Assembly: GCF_005503365.1 (NCBI RefSeq)
Contig: NZ_SCML01000003.1
Coordinates: 124,001 to 188,000, forward strand
DNA from: Hydrogenophaga sp. 2FB
Lineage (GTDB): Bacteria > Pseudomonadota > Gammaproteobacteria > Burkholderiales > Burkholderiaceae_C
Reading direction: 5' to 3'
DNA length: 64,000 bases
The notes beneath the pieces were generated by a model that saw nothing but the letters and a program-made list of their open reading frames with translations, had not been told where the DNA came from and searched no databases. The position numbers and the translations under genes are program-made. Positions 37,965 through 46,246 of this stretch are shown here, piece after piece. Within the stretch, counting starts at the first letter, position 1. Every line of letters begins with the position of its first letter.

Positions 37965-38939
37965 ATGTTTTTTCGACCCATGCTAGCCACCCTTGCGCTC
38001 GGTGTGCTGACCGTGACCGGGGTCGCCGCGCAAGGCAACTGGCCCACGCGCCCGGTCAAGCTGATCGTGCACGCGCCGGCCGGTGGCGCCTCCGATGTCT
38101 ATGCCCGTCTGGTCGCCGATGGCCTGCAGGCCAAGTGGGGCCAACCGGTGGTCGTCGACAACAAGGCTGGTGCCAATGGCCTGGTGGCCACTCAGGCCCT
38201 GATGGGTGCCGCGCCCGATGGCTACACGCTGATGCAGACGGCGACGGGCCCCGTGGCCATGAACCCGCTCATGCATGGCAAGGCCTACGACCCGGCGGTG
38301 GCTTACGCGGCCATCGGCCCGGTGACGGCCACCAGCATGATCATCGTCGCCGGTGTGAACGAACCCTACTCGGACCTGCGCGGCCTGGCCGCCTATGCCA
38401 AGGCGAACCCCGGCAAGGCCAGCTACGCCTCCGCCGGCGCGGGGGCGGTGCCGCACATCGGCATGGAATACGTCAACGTGTCGCTGGGCGCGGGCATGCT
38501 CCACGTGCCCTACCGTGGCGAGGCGCAGTTCATTCCCGAACTGCTCTCCGGCCGCGTGTCGATGGCCATGATGATCGCGGGCTCCGCACTCCCGCATGTG
38601 CAGTCGGGCAAGCTCAAGGCGATCGCCGTGACCTCGCCCGAGCGCGAGCCCGCGTTGCCCAACGTCAAGACCTTGCAGGAGGAGGGCATCAAGATGTCGC
38701 TGCCGCTGTGGTGGGGTCTGGTGGCACCGGCGGGAACGCCGGAGGCTATCGTGAAGAAGATCAACAGCGATCTCGCAGCCGTCGTCGCCAGCCCAGCGGT
38801 GCAGAAGCGCTTCGCCGAACTCTCGGTGAGCGCGCCCGCGGCCGTGTCGACCGAGGCGTATCGCAAGTATCTGATCGACGAGGCGCAGAAGTTCGTCACC
38901 CTGCTCAAGGAAACGAACATCTCGGTGAAGCCCGAGTAG
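37965..38939 (+). CDS. Bug-family (TctC-like) periplasmic solute-binding protein
   Basis: 324-residue tripartite-tricarboxylate-type binding protein of the Bug family, very abundant in Burkholderiales. Signal peptide (about 1-23, ending VAAQ-type cut), then the family start NWPTRPVKLIVHAPAGGASDVYAR, VDNKAGANG near 60 and PYRGEAQF near 180. These proteins bind small carboxylates or related solutes with high affinity. No TctA/TctB membrane partners are in the window, so it is an orphan. Followed by a Rho-independent terminator. Likely delivers the substrate of the upstream aldolase-SDR-lactonase genes. Confidence 0.93.
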   Translation: MFFRPMLATLALGVLTVTGVAAQGNWPTRPVKLIVHAPAGGASDVYARLVADGLQAKWGQPVVVDNKAGANGLVATQALMGAAPDGYTLMQTATGPVAMNPLMHGKAYDPAVAYAAIGPVTATSMIIVAGVNEPYSDLRGLAAYAKANPGKASYASAGAGAVPHIGMEYVNVSLGAGMLHVPYRGEAQFIPELLSGRVSMAMMIAGSALPHVQSGKLKAIAVTSPEREPALPNVKTLQEEGIKMSLPLWWGLVAPAGTPEAIVKKINSDLAAVVASPAVQKRFAELSVSAPAAVSTEAYRKYLIDEAQKFVTLLKETNISVKPE

Positions 38940-38953
38940 AACGGATAGGCCCC

Positions 38954-38983
38954 CGGGCAAGCACCCCTCGGGTTGCCCGTTTT
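38954..38983 (+). terminator. Rho-independent terminator after the Bug gene
   Basis: Stem CGGGCAA (38954-38960) with TTGCCCG (38973-38979), 12-base loop, then four T residues. Confidence 0.75.
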
Positions 38984-38985
38984 GC

Positions 38986-40011
38986 ATGCCAGAATCCGGC
39001 ATGCCCGCGACCCCGCCGCCCGCTGCCCAGGTTCCCGAGAGCGCCACCACGGCGCTCTACCGCGCGGCATTGGGGCCCGTGAACACCGCGCAGTGCCTGC
39101 AGGTGTTCGAGCGCTTCGACGAGGCCGGGCGCGCCAGCCCGGTGTGGAACCCGGCGGCGGGTTTCCTCACGCTGAACTGGATGGTGTTTCGCCAGCTCTG
39201 GGGCGCGGCGCTGGTGTATGTGGTGGGCGTCGGTGGCCTGGCGCTGCTGGCGATCGGCCTGGGGCGGCATTTCCTGCAGTGGCCGCGAGGCGTGGAATGG
39301 GGTGTGCTCGGTGCGCTGCTGTTGCTGAGCATTGCCCTTCCCGGTGCCTATGGCCACGCGATCCTGCACACCGACACGCGCCGGCGTATGACGCGCGCGG
39401 TGCGCGAAGCGAGCACCCTGCGAGAAGCCTGCGCGACGCTGGCACAGCAGGCGAGTTCCAGGCGGCGTCTGTGGGTGTTGGCGCTGCTCAATGGCTTGCT
39501 GGTGGCGGTTGCCGTCGGCGTTTACCTGGTTCCGGGTTCGCCAGGATCGGCGTTGGCACACCCCCCGCAAGCGGGCGTCGCGGCTGCACCGACACCAGCA
39601 CCAGCACCAACGCCCGCACCGGCTGCGACTCCCGAGCCGCCGGTCCTTCCCGTGCCACCCGCCGTGGTGGCGCCCGAGCCCGAGCCGGCGCCCCCTCCGA
39701 TGGCAGCGGCGCCACCGCCGGCGTTGCCCGAACCCGTGCGCTTGCCGAGCGCCGTCAAGCCGACCGCGGACAACACGCTGCAGCAGGCCCATGGCATCAA
39801 CGTCGGCCTGTTCGCCGACCGCGCCAACGCCGAGAAGGCCCATGCGCGCCTGGCCGACGCGGGGTTTGCCGCCCTCCTGCAGACGGTCGAGCGGCCCAAC
39901 GGACCGCTCACGCGCGTGCGCGTCGGCCCGTTTGCCAGCCGCGCGCAGGCCGACGAAGCGGCGGCGCGCATTCGCGCCCTGGGTCTGGACGCGGTGGTGT
40001 TTCGGCCTTGA
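38986..40011 (+). CDS. Membrane protein with DUF2628-like and SPOR domains
   Basis: 341 residues. The N-terminal half (about 20-185) has hydrophobic helices with a TLNWMVFRQLWGAA segment typical of DUF2628 membrane proteins; a membrane segment at about 160-182 leads into a long Pro/Ala/Thr linker (about 190-255) that should sit in the periplasm; the end is a SPOR domain (about 262-341) that binds denuded septal glycans. A role at the division site is therefore likely but unshown. Start is 38986 or 39001; the two ATGs lie inside an inverted repeat (GCATGCC/GGCATGC, 38984-39004). Confidence 0.8.
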   Translation: MPESGMPATPPPAAQVPESATTALYRAALGPVNTAQCLQVFERFDEAGRASPVWNPAAGFLTLNWMVFRQLWGAALVYVVGVGGLALLAIGLGRHFLQWPRGVEWGVLGALLLLSIALPGAYGHAILHTDTRRRMTRAVREASTLREACATLAQQASSRRRLWVLALLNGLLVAVAVGVYLVPGSPGSALAHPPQAGVAAAPTPAPAPTPAPAATPEPPVLPVPPAVVAPEPEPAPPPMAAAPPPALPEPVRLPSAVKPTADNTLQQAHGINVGLFADRANAEKAHARLADAGFAALLQTVERPNGPLTRVRVGPFASRAQADEAAARIRALGLDAVVFRP

Positions 40012-40018
40012 GCGGGCG

Positions 40019-41212
40019 TCAGCCCCGCGCGCCGCGCGCGTCCACGCGGATCACGCGCTCGACCTTGCCATCGACCAGCCCACCGCGCACACCGATCATC
40101 ACGTCGTACAGGTTGACCGTGGGATCGCAATGCCCGGGCACCAGCCATACCGTGTCGCCCAGCTGGGGCAGGGACAGGGGCTGGCCGGCGTAGGCCGCGC
40201 GCAGCAGACCGTGCTCGTCGCCGCCATTGGCGAACACCAGGCCCGGCGGGCTCCACACCATGGGCAGGCCGCTGTCGATGGCGTGGCTCTTGTGGCCCGC
40301 ATCGCACACCGCATGTTCCTTGCCGCGGCTCATTACCTGGCTCTTCACGAACAGCGCATGTTCGAACTGCGGCGCCAGCGGCGCGCTTTCGTTGCGCGCG
40401 TAGTCCGCGTCCATGAACAGGTAGGAGCCCACCTGCAACTCGCCCCACACATGGCTGGCGGTTTCCAGCACGAAGGTGCCGGTGCCCGCGCCGGTGATCA
40501 ACGGCACCTCGAAGCCCGCGGCCAGCAGGCGCTCGCGGGTGAGCGCGGCCGCCCAGGCGGCTTCGGCGATCGCCTGCGCGCGCTCGGCCGGGTCGCGGCG
40601 GTGTTGGGCGCCGCCGTGGTAGGCCTGCAGGCCGGCAAAGCGCAGCACCGGGTGTTGGGCGATCAGGCGTGTCAGGTCCACCGCCGCTTCGCCTGGCGCC
40701 ACGCCGCAACGGCCCTGGCCCACGTCAATTTCCACCAACACGTCGATGCGGGCGTCACCGACGACCTGCGCCTCTTGCAGTGCCTGGGCCAGTCGCGCCA
40801 CGCCCACCGCGCTGTCCACCGCGATGCCGAAGCGCGTGGGCAGATCGCGCACGGCGCACGCCAGGCGCTGCAGCTTGGCTTCGGCGATCACTTCGTTGGT
40901 GATGGTGATGTCGGTCACGCCGCCCATCGCCAGCGCAATTGCTTCGTCGGTCTTCTGCACGCACACGCCGACCGCGCCGTGCGCCATCTGCAGGCGCGCG
41001 ATTTCGGCGCTCTTGTGCATCTTGGCGTGGGGCCGCAGGCGCAGGTTGTGTGCTCTCGCATAGGCGGCCATGTGCGCGAGGTTGCGCTCCATCGCGTCGA
41101 GGTCGACCACCAGCGCGGGCGTGTCGATGTGGTCCACGCGCTGCCCCAGCAGGCTTTGCGCGCGGTGGTGCCATGGCGCGATGGGCGTCAGCGGGTCATG
41201 TACTGCGTTCAT
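40019..41212 (-). CDS. D-threonine-aldolase/D-serine-dehydratase-like PLP enzyme
   Basis: 397-residue fold-III PLP enzyme of the DSD1/D-threonine aldolase family. Marks seen: DTPALVVDLDAMERNL near 26-41 followed by HAKMHKS with the PLP lysine near 65, GGVTDITITNEV near 93, and the metal ligands HxC in PGHCDPTVNLYD near 360-371. Family members cleave D-threonine, hydroxyaspartate or similar beta-hydroxy D-amino acids, or dehydrate D-serine. Substrate not decidable here. It overlaps the upstream phosphatase gene by 17 bp on the same strand. 7 bp separate its stop from the convergent SPOR gene. Confidence 0.87.
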   Translation of the reverse strand: MNAVHDPLTPIAPWHHRAQSLLGQRVDHIDTPALVVDLDAMERNLAHMAAYARAHNLRLRPHAKMHKSAEIARLQMAHGAVGVCVQKTDEAIALAMGGVTDITITNEVIAEAKLQRLACAVRDLPTRFGIAVDSAVGVARLAQALQEAQVVGDARIDVLVEIDVGQGRCGVAPGEAAVDLTRLIAQHPVLRFAGLQAYHGGAQHRRDPAERAQAIAEAAWAAALTRERLLAAGFEVPLITGAGTGTFVLETASHVWGELQVGSYLFMDADYARNESAPLAPQFEHALFVKSQVMSRGKEHAVCDAGHKSHAIDSGLPMVWSPPGLVFANGGDEHGLLRAAYAGQPLSLPQLGDTVWLVPGHCDPTVNLYDVMIGVRGGLVDGKVERVIRVDARGARG

Positions 41213-41837
41213 CGAGCGTGGCTTCCGTTTGCAGGTGGGCGGTGTCGGCCCAGCCCACCAGCGTCAATCCCTCGGGCGACCACAGCAGGCGGTTGACCGC
41301 GGCGTTGGGCAATTCCCAGCTGCGCGGCGCGGTCAACTCCAGCCGGGTGGCGGCGCGGTAGAGGATGTCGAGCACGCCCCCATGCGCGACCATCAACACC
41401 TGCTCGCCCGGGTGGCGCGAGGCCAGGTCCAGCACGGTGGGGATCACGCGCCGCTGCAACTGCTCCAGCGATTCACCACCGGCTGGTGCGAAGTCGGGCA
41501 TGCGCTTGCGCCAGGCCAGCGCTTCGGTGGGCCAGCGGCTTTCCAGTTCGGCCCAGGTCTGGCCTTCGAAGCGGCCGAAATGGCGTTCGCGCAAACCTTT
41601 GTGCGGCGCCACGTCCAGGCCTTTGATGCGGGCCACCGCCTGCGCGGTGTCGAACGCGCGACCCAGGTCGCTGGCATAGATCGCGGCAATGGGCTCGTCG
41701 CGCAACGACTGCGCCAGTTGCTCGGCCTGCCAGCGGCCCCGTTCGTTGAGCGCGATGTCGGTGTGGCCCTGGATGCGGGTGTCGCGATTCCAGGCGGTTT
41801 CGCCATGGCGCACGGCAAGAATGCGGGTGACTTGCAA
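41196..41837 (-). CDS. Histidine phosphatase family protein
   Basis: 213-residue phosphoglycerate-mutase-like phosphatase, cytosolic. The RHGET motif near residue 9 carries the phospho-accepting His, with the second-His segment MVAHGGVLDI near 150 and the RHFGRFEG middle segment near 75. I chose the TTG at 41837: AAGGA lies 6 nt upstream and the domain starts at once; the upstream frame runs into the divergent kinase gene. Members include cobalamin/ribazole phosphatase and general sugar-phosphate phosphatases. It leads a two-gene unit with the D-threonine-aldolase-like gene. Confidence 0.85.
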   Translation of the reverse strand: MQVTRILAVRHGETAWNRDTRIQGHTDIALNERGRWQAEQLAQSLRDEPIAAIYASDLGRAFDTAQAVARIKGLDVAPHKGLRERHFGRFEGQTWAELESRWPTEALAWRKRMPDFAPAGGESLEQLQRRVIPTVLDLASRHPGEQVLMVAHGGVLDILYRAATRLELTAPRSWELPNAAVNRLLWSPEGLTLVGWADTAHLQTEATLDERST

Positions 41838-41862
41838 AAGAATTCCTTGGTGGCAGGACGAT

Positions 41863-41878
41863 GTAAATTTGAATTTAC
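41863..41878. promoter_or_regulatory. Perfect palindrome in the phosphatase/kinase divergent promoter
   Basis: GTAAATTTGAATTTAC: 7-bp arms around TG, in otherwise GC-rich DNA, 25 bp before the phosphatase start and 65 bp before the kinase start. Likely operator for an unknown regulator. Confidence 0.5.
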
Positions 41879-41943
41879 TGACCGGGGTATTTTGACGGTT
41901 TATCGGGCTTGAGAGGGCGTTGGTTTGGGACACAATCGCCCGC

Positions 41944-44316
41944 ATGAGACCACCGCTCTCTCCCTTGAACGGGGATTTTTCCACCCTCTTCAACTTCCTG
42001 CCGATCGGAGCCTACCGCTGTGCCCCCGACGGGCACTTGCTGCGCGCCAACCAGGCGCTGGTGGCACTCAACGGCTACGTGTCCGAGGCCGAGATGATGT
42101 CGCGCGTGAAAGACATCGGCAGCGAGTGGTATGTCGAGCCGCAGCGCCGCGCCGAGTTCAAGCGCCTGCTCGAGCACGACGGCTTCGCGCGCGGCTTCAT
42201 CTCGGAGATCTACCGGCACCACACGCGCGAACGCCGTTGGGTGAGCGAGAACGCGCACAGCGTGCGCGACGACCAGGGCGAGCTGCTGTACTACGAAGGC
42301 ACGGTGGAAGACATCACCGAGCGCGTGCATGCCCAGAAGGCCCTGCGCGAGAGCGAGGAGCAACTGCGGCTCATCACCTCCCAGATGCCCGGCGCGGTGT
42401 TCGCGGTGCATGTGCGCCACGATGGCGCGCGCGAGTACCGCTTCCTGAGCGAGGGCATCCGGGACATCTACGGCTTCGAGGCCGAGGACCTGATGCGCAA
42501 CCCCACGCTGCTCGCGCGCTACTTCCATCCCGAGGACCAGGCCATGCTGGAGCGGGACTGGCTGGCGATCCTGGCCGGGCAGGTCAACCTGGAGACCGAG
42601 TTCCGCGTCGTATTGCCCGACGGGCGGATCAAGTGGATCTGCAACCGCTCGTGCGCCGTTTCGGCCGATGCGAACGGTTTCCTGCGCGTGGGCGTGCTGC
42701 TCGACATCACCGACCGCAAGCAGGCCGAGGCCGCGCTGCACGACAGCGAGGCGCTGTGGAAACTGGCACTGGAGAGCGCGGGCGACGGCGTGTGGGACTG
42801 GAACCTGGTCACCGGCGAGGAGTTCTTCTCGCGCGGCATCAAGGCCATGTTCGGCTACGACGACGCAGACATTCCCAATCTCTCGGCCGAGCTTGATGCG
42901 ATCACCCATCCGGAAGACGTGCCGCAGATGCTGGCCGACCGCCAGGCCCACTTCGACGGTCGGGTGCCGGTGTACCGCAACGAGCACCGCATCCGCTGCA
43001 AGAACGGCGCCTGGAAGTGGGTGCTCTCGCGCGGCATGGCGATCACGCGCGACGAAAACGGCTGGCCAACCCGCGTGGTGGGCACCCACACCGACATCAC
43101 CGAACACAAGCACGCCGAGGCCCAGCACCGCGCGCTGGAGGTGCAGCTGCGCGAATCGCAAAAGATGGAGGCGATCGGCACGCTCGCCGGCGGTGTGGCG
43201 CACGACTTCAACAACCTGCTCGCCGCCATCCTGGGCAACCTGGTGCTGGCGCGCGAGGACGTGGGGGAACACCACCCCGCGCAGGAAAGCCTGGTGGAGA
43301 TCCACCGCGCGGCCATTCGCGCGCGGCAACTGGTGCAGCAGATCCTGACCTTCAGCCGGCGCCAGACGCAGGAGATGCTGCGCCAGCCGCTCACGCCCAT
43401 GGTGGAAGAGGCCCTGGGCCTCATGCGCTCGCTGCTGCCGGCTGGCCTCAAGCTGGTCGCGCTGCTGCCGGAAGCCGAGTTGCCGGTGCTGGCCGACGCC
43501 ACGCAGATGCAGCAGGTGCTGATGAACCTGTGCACCAACGCCTGGCAGGCGATGGACGGCTCTTCGGGCGACATCACCGTGGCGCTGCGCGAGGTGCGGG
43601 TGGACGCCTCACAGGCCCTGCAGTTGGGCCTGGCGGGCGGGGCCTATGCCTGCCTGAGCGTGGCCGACAACGGCCCGGGCATGGACGAGGCCACGCAGCA
43701 CCGCGTCTTCGAGCCCTTTTTCACCACCAAGGCGCCGGGCACCGGCACCGGTCTGGGGTTGGCCGTGGTGCACGGCATCGTCAGAGCCCACCGGGGTGCC
43801 ATTGCGGTGCACAGCCGCGTGGGCGAGGGCTCGCGCTTCGACGTCTATCTGCCGCTGGCCGACGAGGGTGCACACGGCGACGCCGCGGCTGTGCCGATCG
43901 CCCCGGTCGAAACGCCCGCTCCCGAGCAGGCCACGCCGGACAAGCACGTGCTCTACATCGACGACTACGAGGCGCTGGTGTTTCTCGTCGGGCGCCTGCT
44001 GCGCAAGCAGGGCTACCGCACCACCACCTTCGAATCGGGCGAGGCGGCCATGGCCTGGTTGCGCGCGAACCCGGACGATCCGGTGGACCTGATCGTGACC
44101 GACCAGAACATGCCCGGCATGTCGGGTGTGGACGTGGCGCGCGAGGCCCGAATCCTGCGCCCGGACCTGCGCGTGGCCATCGTCTCCGGGCACATCGACG
44201 ACAAGCTGCACGTCGAGGCGAGCGCGGTCGGTGTGATCGAGGTGATGGGCAAGCAGGACAGCATGGACGCGCTGGGCAAGGCGATCCGCGAATTGCTGGA
44301 ACGCGCGACAGCCTGA
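41944..44316 (+). CDS. Multi-PAS hybrid histidine kinase with C-terminal receiver
   Basis: 790 residues, no membrane segments: three PAS/PAC modules (about 8-130, 135-265 and 270-395), HisKA with phospho-acceptor His420 in GGVAHDFNNLL, HATPase (about 520-640; N-box LMNLCTNAWQAM, GTGTGLGLAVVHG), and a receiver domain (about 668-785) with phospho-Asp720 in VTDQNMPGMSG. The receiver's conserved Lys is represented by GKQDS near 777. Such hybrid kinases pass phosphate through the receiver to a partner not encoded here. The ATG at 41944 is the best start. Divergent from the phosphatase gene, with a palindrome between them. Confidence 0.92.
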   Translation: MRPPLSPLNGDFSTLFNFLPIGAYRCAPDGHLLRANQALVALNGYVSEAEMMSRVKDIGSEWYVEPQRRAEFKRLLEHDGFARGFISEIYRHHTRERRWVSENAHSVRDDQGELLYYEGTVEDITERVHAQKALRESEEQLRLITSQMPGAVFAVHVRHDGAREYRFLSEGIRDIYGFEAEDLMRNPTLLARYFHPEDQAMLERDWLAILAGQVNLETEFRVVLPDGRIKWICNRSCAVSADANGFLRVGVLLDITDRKQAEAALHDSEALWKLALESAGDGVWDWNLVTGEEFFSRGIKAMFGYDDADIPNLSAELDAITHPEDVPQMLADRQAHFDGRVPVYRNEHRIRCKNGAWKWVLSRGMAITRDENGWPTRVVGTHTDITEHKHAEAQHRALEVQLRESQKMEAIGTLAGGVAHDFNNLLAAILGNLVLAREDVGEHHPAQESLVEIHRAAIRARQLVQQILTFSRRQTQEMLRQPLTPMVEEALGLMRSLLPAGLKLVALLPEAELPVLADATQMQQVLMNLCTNAWQAMDGSSGDITVALREVRVDASQALQLGLAGGAYACLSVADNGPGMDEATQHRVFEPFFTTKAPGTGTGLGLAVVHGIVRAHRGAIAVHSRVGEGSRFDVYLPLADEGAHGDAAAVPIAPVETPAPEQATPDKHVLYIDDYEALVFLVGRLLRKQGYRTTTFESGEAAMAWLRANPDDPVDLIVTDQNMPGMSGVDVAREARILRPDLRVAIVSGHIDDKLHVEASAVGVIEVMGKQDSMDALGKAIRELLERATA

Positions 44317-44341
44317 CGCCGGGCCGTCGAAGTCCGCGCCC

Positions 44342-45043
44342 TCAGCGCGGCACTTCGATGTTGACCTGGCGCAGCCCCTCGGGGGGCGCCGGGAAGTCGC
44401 GCAGCGCGGCGTCCAGCATCGCGGACCACAGGCCATTCGTGCTGTTCCAGCGGCCGTCGTGCGCGGCGCGCGTTTCGTACACCACCTTGCCGCTGGCGGC
44501 ATGCCGGATCACCAGCGCGAGTTCGCGCTTGTAGTAGGGCGACTCCATCATCATGGGCGGGTACATCGGCATCCAGATCACCTGGCCGCGGCCCGTCACC
44601 ACGTAGTCGCGCCCCGGCATGCCATAACCGAAGCCCGGGCCCCAGTAGCCACCCCAATAGCCGTTGTACGGGCTTTCCCAGGGCGCGCGGGGCAGGCGCA
44701 GGGTGCTGGCGTCCACCTGCACCGTCCAGGGCGACGACGTGCCGGCCGCGGCGCGCGTCCAGCCGACCTTGGCGAGCGCCAGCGTAGCAAGGTTTTCCAG
44801 CTCGTCCTGGCCGGCCGCCACCTTGCCTTCGCGCTGCGAGGGCAGGCGGTCAAAGCGGTAGATCTGGGGCGCTTGCGGGATCGTGACCGGCGTGCCCGGC
44901 TTCACGCCCGGCTGGTCGGCCCAGCGCGCGAAACTCTGCACCTGGTTGTCCACCAGGTAGACGCTGGCGCAGCCGCTCAAGACCACCAGGGCAATGGCCA
45001 GGCCCAGGGCCTTGAGGATGCGGATCGGTTGTGTGACGTTCAT
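44342..45043 (-). CDS. DUF4136-type lipoprotein
   Basis: 233-residue predicted lipoprotein: signal peptide with lipobox LSGC (Cys about 25), then a DUF4136-like domain. Marks are the early YLVDNQVQSFARW segment and a Gly/Tyr/Pro-rich stretch near 120-160 (YNGYWGGYWGPGFGYG) that is compositionally unusual. DUF4136 proteins are envelope lipoproteins of unknown function. It follows ttcA by 36 bp on the same strand but is probably independent of it. 25 bp separate its stop from the convergent kinase gene. Confidence 0.8.
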   Translation of the reverse strand: MNVTQPIRILKALGLAIALVVLSGCASVYLVDNQVQSFARWADQPGVKPGTPVTIPQAPQIYRFDRLPSQREGKVAAGQDELENLATLALAKVGWTRAAAGTSSPWTVQVDASTLRLPRAPWESPYNGYWGGYWGPGFGYGMPGRDYVVTGRGQVIWMPMYPPMMMESPYYKRELALVIRHAASGKVVYETRAAHDGRWNSTNGLWSAMLDAALRDFPAPPEGLRQVNIEVPR

Positions 45044-45079
45044 GGTGCCTCCTGGAGGCGGTTGCGCGGGCGAAAGGTG

Positions 45080-46003
45080 TCAGTGCGCAACCGCAATGGG
45101 TACGACCATGGCAGGGGCCGTTGCGTTCCCTTCTGGTGCCACGCGCTGCGCAAGCGCCGGTCTGGAGGCCTGGGGCAGGGGCTCGTCATCGAACGCCTTG
45201 TCGCCGTCTTCGCTGGCCTCGCCGGTGGCCCGGATGGTTTCAAACGGAAACAGCGAGCGGTCCATCAGGTGGCTGGGCACGATGTTCTGCAAGGCGGTGA
45301 ACATGTTCTCCACGCGGCCCGGGAAACGCTTCTCCCAGTCCTTGAGCATCAGGCCGACCTGCTTGCGCTGCAGGTTCTCCTGGCTGCCGCACAGCGTGCA
45401 GGGAATGATGGGGAACTGCCGCAGCTCGGCCCAGCGGATCAGGTCCGTCTCGGGCACGTACGCCATGGGGCGGATCACCACGTGCTGGCCGTCGTCGCTC
45501 ACCAGCTTGGGCGGCATGCCCTTGAGCTTGGCGCCGAAGAACATGTTGAGCATCAGCGTCTGCAGGATGTCGTCGCGGTGGTGGCCGAGGGCGATCTTGG
45601 TCGCGCCCAGTTCGCTCGCCACGCGGTACAGGATGCCGCGGCGCAGCCGGCTGCACAGGCTGCACATGGTCTTGCCCTCGGGGATCACGCGCTTGACGAT
45701 GGAGTACGTGTCCTGGTTCTCGATGTGGAACTTCACGCCGAGCTTCGTGAGGTAGGCGGGCAGGATGTCGGCCGGAAAGCCGGGCTGTTTCTGGTCGAGG
45801 TTGACCACGATCAGCTCGAAGTCGATCGGCGCGCGCGCCTGTAGCTTCTGCAGGATGTCGAGCATGCCGTAGCTGTCCTTGCCGCCCGAGAGGCAGACCA
45901 TCACGCGGTCGCCTTCTTCGATCATGTTGTAGTCCACGATCGCGCGGCCGACTTCGCGGCACAGGCGCTTTTCGAGTTTGTGGTTTTCGAGTTCGATGTT
46001 CAT
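45080..46003 (-). CDS. ttcA: tRNA 2-thiocytidine biosynthesis protein TtcA
   Basis: Fe-S-dependent thiolase that makes 2-thiocytidine at tRNA position 32. 307 residues: PP-loop SGGKDS near 39-44, cluster cysteines in CSLCSR near 119 and CTLCG near 208, and the family N-terminus [15 protein letters not shown] chose the ATG at 46003, where the domain begins; the upstream open frame adds no family sequence. The last ~35 residues are a low-complexity Ala/Pro tail not found in E. coli TtcA. Divergent from the autotransporter gene. Confidence 0.96.
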   Translation of the reverse strand: MNIELENHKLEKRLCREVGRAIVDYNMIEEGDRVMVCLSGGKDSYGMLDILQKLQARAPIDFELIVVNLDQKQPGFPADILPAYLTKLGVKFHIENQDTYSIVKRVIPEGKTMCSLCSRLRRGILYRVASELGATKIALGHHRDDILQTLMLNMFFGAKLKGMPPKLVSDDGQHVVIRPMAYVPETDLIRWAELRQFPIIPCTLCGSQENLQRKQVGLMLKDWEKRFPGRVENMFTALQNIVPSHLMDRSLFPFETIRATGEASEDGDKAFDDEPLPQASRPALAQRVAPEGNATAPAMVVPIAVAH

Positions 46004-46246
46004 GGTGGCAAAAAAATCAATCGATCGGCGCATCGCGGGCGCTGGTTCGTTGGTCCGTATTGTCGGTCGCTCGGGCATTTCAGGGGCGGTGCAGGCCGAT
46101 TGTCACTGCGACCCCATGTCCGTGGCAGGCGCCAAGGGCGTGCGCGGCGGGCAGGCGGTGGCAACAAAGCGCTTCTATTGTCAAAAGATGTAGCATCAAA
46201 ATCTTTGGATATCTAGCATAACTACTATCAAAAGGAGAGCTGCCCC
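46004..46246 (+). other. Intergenic region with AT-rich autotransporter leader
   Basis: No gene is visible. The last 70 bp (about 46178-46246) are strikingly AT-rich against GC-rich surroundings and end in AAAGGAGA, the autotransporter ribosome site, 7 nt before its GTG. A weak imperfect inverted repeat (CAAAAGAT/ATCTTTG, 46183-46208) lies there. No confident promoter hexamers can be picked. Confidence 0.5.
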
